Shown one piece after another: positions 41,865 to 52,852 of a DNA stretch of 64,000 bases; position 1 is the first letter of the stretch; each line of letters begins with the position of its first letter. Source of the stretch: Patella vulgata (taxonomy: Eukaryota; Mollusca; Gastropoda; Patellidae). The notes beneath the pieces are model-generated. The model was not told the origin of the DNA, made no database searches, and worked only from the letters and a program-made list of their open reading frames with translations. The stretch lies in the NCBI RefSeq assembly GCF_932274485.2, contig NC_065884.2, forward strand, positions 70,020,046 through 70,084,045, read 5' to 3'. The translations under genes and the position numbers were made by a program.

Positions 41865-44800
41865 TCACTTCAGTAAGTCCTTAATTTCCTGTTTTTCAGC
41901 ACAATCTAGATACGATGTTCCATCCGGAGATTTGCCATCTTTTTTTGCACCCTGTAAGAGAATAATGCAAAGTTTGTTTTAAAAACATATGGACTGGGGG
42001 GGGGGGGGGGGAGAGACAGCAATCTCATTAAAACACAGGTCCTATTTCGTTTCGTTTTTTTTATAGTTCAAAATTTTGTTTTACTTGTCTGGAAGAGTTG
42101 TTATATAACCCACATTCTGGTTGATGTGAGGGATTAGCCAATAAAATGGTCTGTGTTGCAGCGAATTCTTGGCATGCGATGCACAGAACTGTGTGTATCC
42201 TACTAGAGACATCAATGCTGATTGGCTTATCAAATGTAGCTCTCAACATCTGGAGGAAAGGTGTTAGTTCATATTTTACCTTTTGTAAGAGAATTTTAAC
42301 ACATTCACTATGACCCTCCCATACCGCAGCTAGTAGAGGACTTATACCATGAATATCACATGCCTGAAACAGTTTATATAATTCATATATTATATAGTCA
42401 AAAGGATAATCAAATACAAAAAAAAATAAGCTGCAAGAACTGACATCTGTGTTTTCCCCTGCCTTGGGAGAGAGGACAGGACAGCTTTGAGTTAAATACC
42501 CCAAAACTCCATTATACATCTATGTAGTTTTATTCTATAACAACATGCAAATACAAGCAAATATCATTGAATACAGCCATTGAATAACCAAAAATATTTT
42601 GTATGTAATTTAATTAAATACTCTCAAACCACTTTACAAGTCATTAGAATGAATTAATTAAATAGCCCGCAATCACATTGCATGAATGAATTAAATATCT
42701 GAAATACTATATTAAATAAGGTAGATACATGTACTCCAAAACCACATTCTATGTAGTTTGAATGAGTTAAATACCCTCAAACTGCAATAGTTTAAATGAA
42801 AAACATAGTAAATGGCATGTGCAGTTAACAAAATATGTAATAAATCATAATGACTCCATGGTTACACATGGATTCCTTGTAGATTTAATACGTAAATCGT
42901 TCCGAAATAAACCCACTAATAAATAAAACTTACGTTGACATCAGCACCATTTTTGATGAGATATTCAACGATTTCTGATTGTCCATAGTCTGCTGCAAAA
43001 TGTAGAGGTTTACGTCCAGATACATCTTTATTGATTATACCTTTCTGAAAAAAATACAATTCCGTACAATTTATTATTCACTACATAATATATACACTAA
43101 CACATCCTCGGTATGCCCTGCAGTTTTGAATGGACGTTAAACTCCATTCGGCTCTCTCCTTGAAGAAAACCAGCGAAATATGATACAGTAATATTGGTAC
43201 ATCCCTGAAGCTTAAGTCTGAAAAGGCCAAAATTAAAGAGAGAGAGAGAGAGAGAGAGAGAGAATTGGGGTTTAACAGCCACTCCACACAAACTAGGTCA
43301 TTTCGGGCATAACATATGGTTCAATTTTATTTCAATAATTAGCTTGCGTGTAGGGGTCTTTAGCAGTGTGAGGAAACCGGAGGACCCAGAGAAAACCCAT
43401 GAGGTTTGACAGGCGACCCTACTCCTTGTCACGTACAACCTGGAAATCGAAACCACGCGGTCAATGTTGTCAGGTGGTAGAAGCATTAACCTGTACATGT
43501 ACATGTAAAATACAATAAAACTGATCAAGGACAATAACCCTTGTAGTAATTATCAGAAATAGATAAAATTTGACAGACTTCTAGTTTTTCCCAGCTCTTA
43601 ACATAAACAAAACCTCCACTGGTGTTCAAGTTATACCTGTTAGTAATCGTTGAAAATAACTTTAACCTCTAGAACGTCCAGATTTTATTTTTTTTCTCTT
43701 ACAGATCAAGGAAGATAAATCCAACAGTAATTATTAGAAAATCATTACACTTTTTTATCTTGAACATAAACTCTGCTCATCAATTTCAAGCCAATCGGAT
43801 GAAAACTGGAGTCTCTAGAGTGTCGACAAGGTTTTATTTTAAGTGATCAACGGGCCATAACTTTGGCAGAAAATCAAAAGACATCTTCATCTAATGTAAC
43901 TGTGCATACATTTCAAATTAATCGAACAATAAATTGAGCCTCTGGAGTGTCCACAAAATAATTTTTGTAAGTCATCAAGGGCCATAACTCTGACAGAAAA
44001 TCAACTAACATATTCATCTCAAGTGACTGTGCATACAGTCATTACAAATACATTGGAAGTCAATCAGATGATAACTTGAGCCTATAGAGCATCCATTAGA
44101 TCAGTGATTGTCAACCAGTGTGCCGCGGCAACTGATCCTAAGTGTGCCGCGGAATTTTGAACGGCACACTTAGAAAATGGGAAAAACCACGTGACCCCAA
44201 TTGAGTATTCACTGGTGTCTACTGAAAAGCTGCATTTGTCTTTATGTAGTTTTAGTTCTTCTATGTGTCTATGACTAGTCTCTGTCTACGGTTGTATGAC
44301 GTCTGACTTGCCATGTTTTTATTTTACAAAATCCAGATATTTCTCATATATATTTAGCCAGGTGTGCCGTTATTTTTCATGTGTTCCTGGGGTGCCCTTA
44401 GCAAAAAAAGGTTGAGAACCACTGCATTAGATCTTGCTCAGTAATGAATTTTTGAAAATCATTAGGCTTCATCGACTCAAAAATAAATGTTTAATTTAGC
44501 TGTTAGAATGCCCCTAAGCAATAGTGGACGACAAACTGATGGACAGGGTGATGGCAATATACAATCACATTATTAAATTGGGCTACATGTATATATAAAA
44601 ACTATTTTCCTTGTGTTTGCCTGACAGAAAATTTAAAGAAATAGTTTTTATGATTCACATTAAGTGTGTGCTAGCCTTGATACATTGTTTTAGTCTAGAC
44701 ACAAAGATAACACATGCTGCCAAAATAAATTTAAACTCGGCAGCTAAATTGAAAAATAAAAACTATTTATTTGTTGTTAGTGTTAGTCTGAACTCACCAA

Positions 44801-47800
44801 ATGCCATTGTAAACGTACACTCACTACACTGTTGTCGGTAGTGATGATTGTTGAGAGAGAGGAAGAGAGAGAGAAATAGGGTTTAACTCCACTCAACACA
44901 AACTAGGTCATTTCAGGACTAACATATGGTTTAATTTTATTTCAATAATTCGCTTGCGCGTAGGGGTCTTTAGCAGTGGGAGGAAACCGGAGGACCTGGA
45001 GAAAACCCATGAGGTTGGACAGGCAACCCTACTCCTTGTCACGTACAACCGGGGATTCGAAACCACACCAATGACAGGCCGTATGATACAGCGCGCACAT
45101 GCTAACCATTCGACCATCCAACCCCCCTTTGATTGTTGAGAACTAGATAGATTTAACTGAGAAGGCAAAAAATGAAATGAAAAGAGGTTTAACGTCCTAC
45201 TGTTCTGCGCCGACAGGGCTAATGAAAACTGACATAAACCATACAGTGTACTAGATAGATCTAACTGAGACGGCAAAAAAAGAAATGAAATGGGTTTTAA
45301 CATCCTGCTACTCCTACTGTACAGCTCTGACTGAGCTAATGACGACGTTCATACTTCATACAGTGTGCTATGACTCAAAGTATGAGGGAAATTTTGAACG
45401 GCGGGCAGCGGCACTATGGCCTACTCTTATATTAAATCCCAACTGCCAAGGGATCTTTTACGTGCATGCCAATGTATACACAAGACCTCGGTTTTCCGTC
45501 CCATCCGAACGACTAGACAGCTGTCCATGTCAGGCCCTCCGTCCTGCACCACAGACAAGGGAAAGATACGTCGGAGAATCTTGATGAACTTTCTCGGCCA
45601 ATGCAGGGATCGAGCCTGCGACCTCCAGGCTAGCGAGCCAGCATCTTACCCACTTAACCACCATGGCTCCCAATTGATAAGGCCAACTTTAAATTTGGTC
45701 AAAGGTCACGAGATGTAAACATGGCTAGCGCTAATCCTAACCCTAACCTACAATCTCGCCAACAATCGCGTGCCCTAACCTTATTTAGCCGGCCTTAACA
45801 AATAGATTAAGCCATAATCCGCTTATTCAACAATATTTAACTGTACAAGTGTATTCAACCAGGAAGAAGATCACTGTTTAAAAATGGCAGTCAACTTTGT
45901 TATTATACAGTAATACACCACTTAGAGTTTAGTGTATGAATTAAAGTAGTTACAGTAGGCCTTCATGTATTAAACATACATTATTCAAGAGCTAAATCTG
46001 CTTTATGCAGGTATTTCTTTAGGCCTGATAATTTTCTATAAATTAGAGATTTATTTACAAAACAAGACCATAATCAACCCTCGATGACATCAAAGCCTGC
46101 AATATTTACTAGATTTGAATCTGACTGAATGCTCATTGATGATTAAATCCAAAAACTGATAACTGAGACTATGTTTTGTATCTTACCGACTTTAGTAATG
46201 ATGATCAAGGCTAGGCCTAAAATTCAATCGCTAAATTCTCGGTTCAGAGTGAATCAATTTGATTGAAATTTTCAGTAAATTCCCTTTACATTATCTAGTT
46301 TTTAACTATTATAGCGAGAACTGTCAGCTCATTAGCCAATCTCCCATAATGTCCCTTTAAACTAATTTGATCAATATTGCCAACTTTTTCCGAGGCGTCA
46401 AAATTACAAATTTGGCAGAATGTTTCACAATGATTGATTGACAGCTAATCAGACGACCTATTATTTCAGGCTGGTGACAAAAGACTACATCTGGAGCAGA
46501 TACTAGGGGATGGGGTTTAACATCCATTCAACACAAACTAGGTAATTTTGGGACTAACATATTGTACAATTTTAATTCATTAATTAGCACAACACAATTT
46601 TTATGGGAAACAATCACTGGTTATATTCTAAAAGCACAACGTTTCGACAAGTATTCTCTGGCATCGAGAGTTGATTATGGTCTGGATAAGTTAATTAATG
46701 TCTAATTAATAATTTAGATAACATTTCAGGCCTAAAGAATGACTGCAATAGGCAGATTTAGCTTGCGTCTACCGGAGGAAACCCGGTAGTATTGAGTAAT
46801 CAGTTTATTCAACAATATTAGTTACATATATACCAGGAAGAAGATTAATATTTAAAAATAACTTGGTTAATATACATCACTTAGACAGGAATTCAGTTAA
46901 TGAATAAAACTAGTAATAGTATAATCTTTAAGTGGCATTTAGCGATTGTGAAACACATTAACAGAACACAGATTTCATGGGATACATTCCGATACAATCA
47001 CTAGTTTTATTCTAAAAGCAGTACGTTTCGACAAGTATCCTCTTATCTTTATCAAGCACAATGACGACGATAAGTAAATACTTGTTGAAACGTCGTGCTT
47101 TTAGAATAAAACTAGTGATTGTATCGGAATGTATCCCATAAAAACTGTGTTCTGTTAGTTATAGTATACATACAACACTAATTTCATCCGTTGTCCCATT
47201 GTTTCCAAAGATCCAAAATTACAATTTCACAGAATTTATACAATGATTGTCTAACCCCTAATCACACAAGCTATAATACTTAATTAGCAACAGGGGCATT
47301 CATTTGGGGATGGGATTTAACATCCATTCAACACAAACTAGGTCATTTTAGGACTAGCATATTATAAAATTTTACTTCAATATATATACATGTACCTTGC
47401 ACCTACATGTCTTTATCAAAGGATCTGGAGAAAATCCATGAAGTTGGGTACATACAAACAAGTTTTGAATCAAATCCATGCCACCTGACTTAGCAACATA
47501 CTTTATATTCTAAAGCGCAAGCATTAGACATCCCCCCCCACCAAACACACCAGCCCAAATGTGTACCAAGGCTGATTTTGACTTGAATTTAAGGAACAGC
47601 CTACAACCCCCCAAACTATTTACGGATGACAATTGCTATATATAGTTTATTACACTACAATGTTTCATCAAGCTACAGGATAAAAGTAAAGCATAAAAGT
47701 CACCCAGGTTTACCTAATATTAGGTCATCTTTTGAGGGCATTTTGTGACAATAGATTTGCTTAACTTTCAAATATAATTTTAACACAGAGATCATTGCTA

Positions 47801-50466
47801 CGATAGCAGAGTAATACAGGTTTCCCGAATCGGAAGTGACGAACACCAAAGGAAAACACGAGTCATCTCTCTATATAACTGACTGATGTGATGTGGTCTT
47901 CGAAGGAATTATTAGTAAGCAGAAATTTGCCCGTATGTCCGTTATCACTTGTCACATCAGTCAGTTATATAGAGAGATGACTCGTGTTTTCCTTTGGCGT
48001 TCGTCACTTCCGATTCGGGAAACCTGTATTACTCAGCTATCATAGCAATGATCTCTGTGTTAAAATTATATTTGGAATGTGTTTAACAAGCTCTATCACA
48101 TGTGTGATAATGACTGGCACCAATATTGTCCTTTTAAATACTTTCTATAGTAAAATTACACATAGAATGTTTTAATTGTAGCCTACATTGTAATATAACC
48201 AGAAGTGTCAAAGTCGGCCAACTTTATCTTAGTTAGAAGGTATATAAGTTACCTGAACAATGAGAGAGAAATGGGGTCATCCACTTGACACAAACTAGGT
48301 CACATGGTTCAATTTTATTTCAATAATTCGCTTGCGCGTAGGGGTCTTTAGTAGTGGGAGGAAACCAGAGGACCTTGAGAAAACCCATGAGGTAAAACTG
48401 GGGAATCGAATCCACGCCAGTTCACTCAATGACTGACCTTATGATACAGCACACATGTGCTAACCACATAACTATATCTTACTTGATGCATTTAATAACT
48501 CAACCGTAAATACACAGGTCACAATTCTACGAAATTCATTTACTGTTTATTACTGGGGCTAAAGAGCAGTGAGAGGTGTTTTGACTAGGATTCAATAGTG
48601 TTTATCATTTCTTGATAAATACTAGAAAACAAACAAATGAAATTGATTTAACGATCTACTGTTCTGCTCCTATCCTGGGCTAATGAAGACGGGCACATGC
48701 CATGCAGTGTTCTATGAGGGAAATTTTGCCCAGACAGCGGTGCTACATTTATGGCCTACTCTTAAGACCAAATAAATAAAAATAACATTACTTTTCATCA
48801 CATAATATATTGAGATCAAATTTATGTTTCAAATTCTTTGCTGAGCCACTGTTACGCACGTACATTACAAAATATACGTTTTTGATTGATGTCGAGCAAT
48901 AGTAATAGTATAATGCTAAAGCATCGCACTAAAGAAACAGCTCTTTTCCGGAAACACAGGAATGTAACTGAAACTCTCTGAGTGATGGCTTAAAGAAAAT
49001 TCAGACCAAAACCGGATACTCTAGGCAAAACAGGCAAACCACATGACAACTTCGTCAGAGTTAGCCGATCTCTCCTCAATCAAATCTCGTCAAAACGAAG
49101 CAAGATTATGTAACTTATCAAACATATACGTATAGCGTCAATGAAATTAATTCTCATCCTTATTTTTTCTTAACAATTTGGAATTTCAAATGAAACAAAA
49201 TTATCTAATTTAGAGCGAACCTCTAATACATCGCAAAAGCTCTTTTCCGGTAATACAGGAGCGTAACTAAAACTGTCACCGACAGACGGTTGATTAAAAA
49301 AAAATTCACACTGGAACCGGATACACTGGGCAAAACTGGCAACGCGCACGTCACCTTACCAAATCTTGCCCAAGCGAGATTATGCATCTATGACGCGTCT
49401 AATCAATGACATCACATATTTTTGACATCAATGAAAATAATTCTCACACTTTTTGTTCCTTTTTTTTTTAAAAACAAAATTAATCATACAATTGGTAAAA
49501 ACAAAATAATTTAACATTACTTGTATCACTTGAGAAACTTAATTTAATTATATGAAGTGGATATTTTTAACCGTATACGGCAAAGTATCTACTTACGCTA
49601 TTTTACCGTACATCGTTTCTGATTCAAAATGACGGAAAGTACAGATATATTCCGCCATTTTGGTAACTCGTCTTTCAAGTTCGGCGCGGAAGCACAATTT
49701 TACGGGAAAAATATAAACCACTGACAGTCTTAGTACTTAATTAAAATTCACAGAAATGCGCCCTCGACCAAAATAGAATAATATTCTAAATGCTTTTCTA
49801 CAATTTACATTTATTATCTTATTTTCTTTTAAAAATAATTCTCCAGTTTCTACCATAGAAATTCAAGTATGGCTATTTCGTTCCTTTATAAGAAACAGAA
49901 AAAGAAGCAATGATAGACAAAAAACAAATAGAACTGTTGGGTTAGGGTTAGGGTTAGGTTTTGGGTTTGGGTTAATGTCAGACGGCATTGCCAAAGTGAA
50001 AACTGCTAAGTCCAGGTATCAGAGAACTGCGCATGTTAAACGGAAGTGTACGGCAAAATAGTAAATAAAGTAAAGCGCCGTATACGGTTAAATATCCACT
50101 GCCTTAATTTTAAAGGTTTTACTTTTTTATTTTTATAATTTAACAACAATCACATCATCAGCATCCCTCTATATTCAGGCAATGTCTGTTAGATTCTATC
50201 CTTTGATCTAGATTTCAAGTAGCCTACTGGATACTCTTGGCCTATAATACAATGCTCTATTTGGTTTCTTTAGTAACCTAGTGGAGAACTAGTGCCCTTG
50301 CTAAGTAGTGCTAGTCTAAAGAAAGGAGAAAAAAATCAAGAATCGAGTCAGTCGGCATCACTTTTCTGGATATCACACAACTTCAAGTACAAACCTCGGC
50401 TTCTAGAAGTTTCTTCACTTCGTTTAAGTCGCCATTTTTAACACTCCACACTAACCCCTCCGACAT
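41865..50466 (-). CDS. MTPN: myotrophin / V-1 ankyrin-repeat protein, complete, four exons
   Basis: Exons on the minus strand: 50466-50395, 43044-42934, 42363-42280, 41951-41865 (stop TGA at 41867-41865), all GT/AG, 117 codons; the human protein has 118. Starts [20 protein letters not shown]; ankyrin repeats follow with [40 protein letters not shown] and [19 protein letters not shown]. Exons end at phase 0 and match repeat boundaries. In vertebrates the protein binds actin capping protein (CapZ), sequestering it from barbed ends, and is reported to act with NF-kB; here function is inferred by orthology. The 7.3-kb intron 1 is full of SINEs and MITEs, and a truncated MITE (42020-42242) ends 37 bp from exon 3. 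Confidence 0.96.
42020..42242 (-). mobile_element. CAATCTGG MITE, copy 3, truncated
   Basis: Starts CAATCTCATTAAAACACAGG and carries CCAATAAAATGGTCTGTGTT and CATCAATGCTGATTGG. The far end is missing. Lies in the last MTPN intron, after a G-run at 41998-42011. Confidence 0.82.
43234..43491 (-). mobile_element. SINE A copy A15
   Basis: Starts with about 28 bp of (GA)n, GGGGTTTAACAGCCACTCC, ACACAAACTAGGTCATTTCG; head ends at AGCATTAACC. In MTPN intron 1. Confidence 0.9.
43515..44580 (-). repeat. 150-bp-core array, old, split by a hAT-like MITE
   Basis: Degenerate units with GATCAAGG...CCATAACT, GTCAATCGGAT-like and CTCTAGAGTGTC words at about 43665, 43815, 43945 and 44080; resumes at 44433 and ends in the terminal module (GCAATAGTGGACGAC, CAATATACAATCACATT). 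Confidence 0.75.
44102..44424. mobile_element. 323-bp hAT MITE with perfect 8-bp target duplication
   Basis: Left end CAGTGATTGTCAACCAGTGT, right end inverted CAGTGGTTCTCAACCTTTTT; CATTAGAT stands at both sides (44094-44101, 44425-44432). CAGTGGTTCTCAACC is a widespread hAT end. Inner GTGTGCCGCGG repeats near the left end. No coding capacity. Confidence 0.95.
44856..45130 (-). mobile_element. SINE A copy A16, full length, target duplication
   Basis: GATTGTTGAG stands at 44846-44855 and 45131-45140. Contains ACAACCGGGGATTCGAAACC (inverted box B) and GCTAACCATTCGACCATCC (inverted box A). Confidence 0.95.
45167..45248 (-). mobile_element. SINE B fragment B10, 3' end
   Basis: AGGTTTAACGTCCTACTGTT and CATACAGTGTACT. 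The surrounding 25 bp (ACTAGATAGATTTAACTGAG) recur beside the next copy, so the two are tandem insertions at a duplicated site. Confidence 0.85.
45281..45671 (-). mobile_element. SINE B copy B11, full length
   Basis: Complete in reverse: AAATGGGTTTTAACATCCTG, CCTACTCTTATATTAAATCC, CGTCCCATCCGAACGACTAG, TTCTCGGCCAATGCAGGGAT, ACCTCCAGGCTAGCGAGCCA and ACCACCATGGCTCCC. GGATCGAGCC is the inverted box B. Confidence 0.94.
45676..45815. mobile_element. telomere-like-repeat MITE, copy T2, shortened
   Basis: GATAAGGCCAACTTTAAATT at the left, CTAATCCTAACCCTAACC and CGTGCCCTAACC inside, GGCCTTAACAAATAGATTAA at the right. Confidence 0.8.
45980..46090 (-). repeat. GCAGGT/GGCCTGA dispersed repeat, copy
   Basis: GCTAAATCTGCTTTATGCAG, TTTCTTTAGGCCTGATAA and GACCATAATCAACCCTCGAT, inverse of 46676-46770. 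Other copies: 54835-54950 and 63895-63990. Confidence 0.7.
46506..46588 (-). mobile_element. SINE A fragment A17
   Basis: GGGGTTTAACATCCATTCAA, ACACAAACTAGGTAATTTTG, GACTAACATATTGT. Confidence 0.85.
46586..46770 (+). repeat. CGTTTCGACAAGTA unit plus GGCCTAAAGA repeat
   Basis: TTATATTCTAAAAGCACAAC followed by GTTTCGACAAGTATTCTCT, then TTGATTATGGTCTGGATAAG and TCAGGCCTAAAGAATGACTG. The first part recurs directly at 46955-47040 and inverted at 47067-47157. Confidence 0.7.
46950..47157. repeat. inverted repeat with about 80-bp arms
   Basis: Arms share GATACATTCCGATACAATCA, CTAGTTTTATTCTAAAAGCA and CGTTTCGACAAGTA-like words and differ at few positions; loop about 28 bp (TCCTCTTATCTTTATCAAGC). 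Confidence 0.88.
47306..47497 (-). mobile_element. SINE A copy A18, old
   Basis: GGGATTTAACATCCATTCAA through TGGAGAAAATCCATGAAGTT to TTGAATCAAATCCATGCC. Confidence 0.8.
47767..48077. repeat. near-perfect inverted repeat, about 126-bp arms
   Basis: Left arm TTTCAAATATAATTTTAACA...CTGACTGATGTGA (47767-47892), right arm 47951-48077, about 3-5 differences; 58-bp loop. The open frame at 47984 is one arm translated. Confidence 0.93.
48262..48466 (-). mobile_element. SINE A copy A19
   Basis: GAGAGAAATGGGGTCATCC, ACACAAACTAGGTCACATGG (missing CTAACAT part), GGGGAATCGAATCCACGCCA, GTGCTAACCA. Confidence 0.88.
48633..48762 (-). mobile_element. SINE B fragment B12
   Basis: AAATTGATTTAACGATCTAC, CTGCTCCTATCCTGGGCTAA, TGCCCAGACAGCGGTGC, GGCCTACTCTTA; stops before the middle. 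Confidence 0.85.
48930..49500. repeat. diverged tandem duplication, 299-bp period
   Basis: CTCTTTTCCGG recurs at 48941 and 49240; then GTAACT(G)AAACT, AACCGGATAC(T/A)CT, GGCAAAAC.GGCAA, GCGAGATTATG and TCAATGAAA(T)TAATTCTCA in the same order. No coding frame is preserved through both units. Confidence 0.8.
49553..50098 (-). mobile_element. CCGTATACGG-ended element, copy 2, both ends present
   Basis: Ends AGTGGATATTTTTAACCGTA and, inverted, AGTGGATATTTAACCGTATA; the palindrome CCGTATACGG lies in each. The body is the inverse of 4848-5257. It contains a telomere-like GGGTTAGGGTTAGGGTTAGG (49939-49958 region) absent from copy 1. Confidence 0.8.
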
Positions 50467-50639
50467 TATGTTGACTTTTTATGAAGATTTTAGTATTTGG
50501 TAAATCACTGTAGTCTGTCAATTTTTGTTGGGAGGCTTCGATAAACCGGAAATAGTTTTAATAAGGTTTCCGAATGTTACACAACTTCCGATTCGATTTC
50601 TTCATCCAATCAAAAAAGTTTTCTTAGGCGTGTATGGCT

Positions 50640-51067
50640 GGCTGTTATGAAGACTAGATCAACATGACCCACGTGTGTCTCGATTAAAGTGCACACGGCT
50701 AGACACAAGTTCATCCAAGAGCGTTTTATAAGAGGGGCCTTATGTGTGCTGTTCGGAGCTTAGCATCAAAGGATGGCGCTACAAGTGCTTGAGAGAGGGA
50801 TATGTTTTTTTTTAAATCTGTCAACAAGCTTCAATATAAGAGCTGTCTCAGTTCTTTCTCGAATGTTTTTGATCAATATTATATATTTTTTTTTACCGTG
50901 TGATTTTTACACCCCATTATGGATGATTGTACCGCTATATGTAACCATGTTTTTTGCCTGCAATAAAATTTTAACAATGTTAACAATGTTTATCCATTAT
51001 GTTCATTCTGTAAGTTTTGTCACAATGAGTTTTATGTTATTAATAAAATACAATTAGGTCATTTAGT
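50640..51067. other. region upstream of MTPN; hydrophobic 94-codon frame, doubtful
   Basis: The plus-strand frame from 50773 (AAGGATGGCG context) reads MALQVLERGICFF... and is rich in F, I, L, M and V with AATAAA near its stop (51043). No splice support, no family match, T-rich composition. I treat it as probably non-coding or a lineage-specific transcript. Confidence 0.2.
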
Positions 51068-51080
51068 TATTGCTTTTATA

Positions 51081-51216
51081 TCCGGTTTCCTCCCACTGCT
51101 AAAGACCCCTACGCGCAAGCGAATTATTGAAATAAAATTAAACCATATGTTAGTCCCGAAATGACCTAGTTTGTGTCGTGTGGACGTTAAACCCCATTTC
51201 TCTCTCTCTCTCTCTC
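51081..51216 (+). mobile_element. SINE A copy A20, 5'-truncated, 13-bp target duplication
   Basis: TATTGCTTTTATA stands on both sides (51068-51080, 51217-51229). Begins in TCCGGTTTCCTCCCACTG. Confidence 0.95.
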
Positions 51217-51230
51217 TATTGCTTTTATAG

Positions 51231-51305
51231 TGAACCGTATATAACGTCGGGAGAAAATTTTTAAAACGTAGACAGCCGCAAACGCGTTTTCCTGCCATTC
51301 CAGCC
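51231..51305 (+). repeat. single unit related to the 15-16 kb array
   Basis: GGGAGAAAATTTTTAAAACG and GCCGCAAACGCGTTTTCCTG then CCATTCCAGCC. Matches the array units at 15.1-15.8 kb. Confidence 0.75.
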
Positions 51306-51326
51306 CCCGAGTACATGCAATATTAG

Positions 51327-51535
51327 TTGATAAGGCCAACTTCAGGTTTGATCAAAGGCTAGGGCTAGCGCTAATCCTATCCCTAACCCTAACCCTGGAC
51401 CTAGCCCTAATGCTTACCTAAACCCTAACCTACAATCTCGCCAACAATCATGCGCCCTATGCTTTTATACATGTAGGCCTACATCTCCGGGACTTTGGCG
51501 AAAATTTAGCCGGCCTTAACAAATAGATTTAGCCA
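51327..51535. mobile_element. telomere-like-repeat MITE, copy T3
   Basis: TTGATAAGGCCAACTTCAGG left, CCCTAACCCTAACCCTGG and CTAAACCCTAACC inside, GGCCTTAACAAATAGATTTA right. The most CCCTAA-rich copy. Confidence 0.85.
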
Positions 51536-51549
51536 TGCAATATATAGGC

Positions 51550-51780
51550 CTATTTATGTGGTTTAACTGGTTTTCAACCGAAATCCCACGCATTGCCCTC
51601 CCGAATTCCAGTCAATCAACCAATCAATTAGACTGTTGCAGTGCATACACCGGATACCAGAAATTTAAATTCCCAAAACAAAGACGAAACAATAATGTTG
51701 ATGCCCGAAAAATATCTCGTTTAGAGTCCACGGAGCGGCCTGCAAAGTCGTTCGCCCGCAGACACGGAAACAAGTAATGA
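51550..51780 (+). repeat. second block related to 15840-15970
   Basis: GAAATCCCACGCATTG.., AACCAATCAATTAGACTGTT, AATGTTGATGCCCGAAAAAT parallel TGAAATCCCACTCTGAATTC, ATCCAATCAGACTGTTGC and TCGATGCCTGAAAAATG at 15856-15935. A further scrap is at 52245-52345. Confidence 0.65.
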
Positions 51781-51786
51781 TGATTC

Positions 51787-52163
51787 CAGTCTAATTAAAA
51801 TACGGATCTATATTTCGTTTCGTTTTTTTTTTTATACTTTCGATGGCCTCTACTATGAAGATCTGACCAGTTGTAGTGGAAGGTACGTCAAAGGTAATAC
51901 GAGCGACTATTGACCCTGTGATGTCAGACATTGGATTATAACTAATCAACGTTGATGTTTCTAGTGGGTTACCCACAGTTCCGTGCACCTCTCGCCAAAA
52001 ACTCGCGGTAACAGACCGTTTCATTGGCTCATCCCTCACATCATCCAGAACGCGGGTTATGTAACAACTCCTTCCAGATCCTAGTGTAGTAAAGACAAGT
52101 AAAACGAAATTTTGAACTATTAAAAAACGAAAATTATAGGATCTGTGTTTTAATCAGATTGTG
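51787..52163 (+). mobile_element. CAATCTGG MITE, copy 4
   Basis: Same direction as 6096-6464: ATCTATATTTCGTTTCG, ACTTTCGATGGCCTCTACTA, GGGTTACCCACAGTTCCGTG, TGTAGTAAAGACAAGTAAAA, ending TTTTAATCAGATTG. Confidence 0.85.
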
Positions 52164-52685
52164 ATGATTCCCGAATTTAAATATTTTCAAATTTAATCCA
52201 TTATTAAATTTAAATAATTTAGGATTCCCGAAAAATTGATGAAACAAATATTGATCGATGCCTGAAAAATGACAAAGTCGAGTAACTTCCCGACAAATTC
52301 GCTGCATTCAAATAAAAGAAAGTAAAATTCGTTTTTTATCACCACTTGAAAGTCATCCGGTTTTGGACACTGATTTTTAGTTAGGGCCAGAAGCAAGCTT
52401 AATCCAGTCTTGACGTCTATATTCACATCCATATTTTTTTTAGAGGGACAAGGTGTCTAAAATGGAGTTACCTCCCATTATTAACCGCATATTGAGCGTA
52501 TTCATAATTTAGTTTGGTATTAATGGGATGGGTCGAATATCGCCCTACTTTTCCGCACCACTTACTCTTTTAACAACTAGAAGGAAAAAATGTCATTGGT
52601 TCATATAATTTATATCAAAACGTGGCCACATTTTATTTCCACTGATGGTAGCCCAGTTAATAGGCGCTGACTCGCTAAACATCAG

Positions 52686-52848
52686 GGCCCTCATTCACGA
52701 AAACTTAAACTAAGATAAAATCGAAATTTTAAGAAATACTGCAATTCGATTGGCTGACCAGTAAAATCAATTTGCATATATCCAATGAAGTTGCAGTATT
52801 TCTTAAAATTTCGATTTTATCTTAGTTTAAGTTTTCGTGAATAAGGGC
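52686..52848. mobile_element. palindromic MITE, GTTTCWCGAAAT family, copy 2 (long arms)
   Basis: GGGCCCTCATTCACGAAAAC and TTAAACTAAGATAAAATCGA against their inverses ending GTTTTCGTGAATAAGGGCTC. Arms are almost perfect over about 60 bp. Confidence 0.88.
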
Positions 52849-52852
52849 TCAG

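Noticed and set aside
49937-49970. TTAGGG run as a telomere or chromosome end
   Set aside because: Only three to four units, inside a mobile element, with genes and repeats continuing on both sides.
50773-51057. Membrane protein gene upstream of MTPN
   Set aside because: T-rich hydrophobic frame without homology, splice sites or codon bias; kept only as a doubtful feature.
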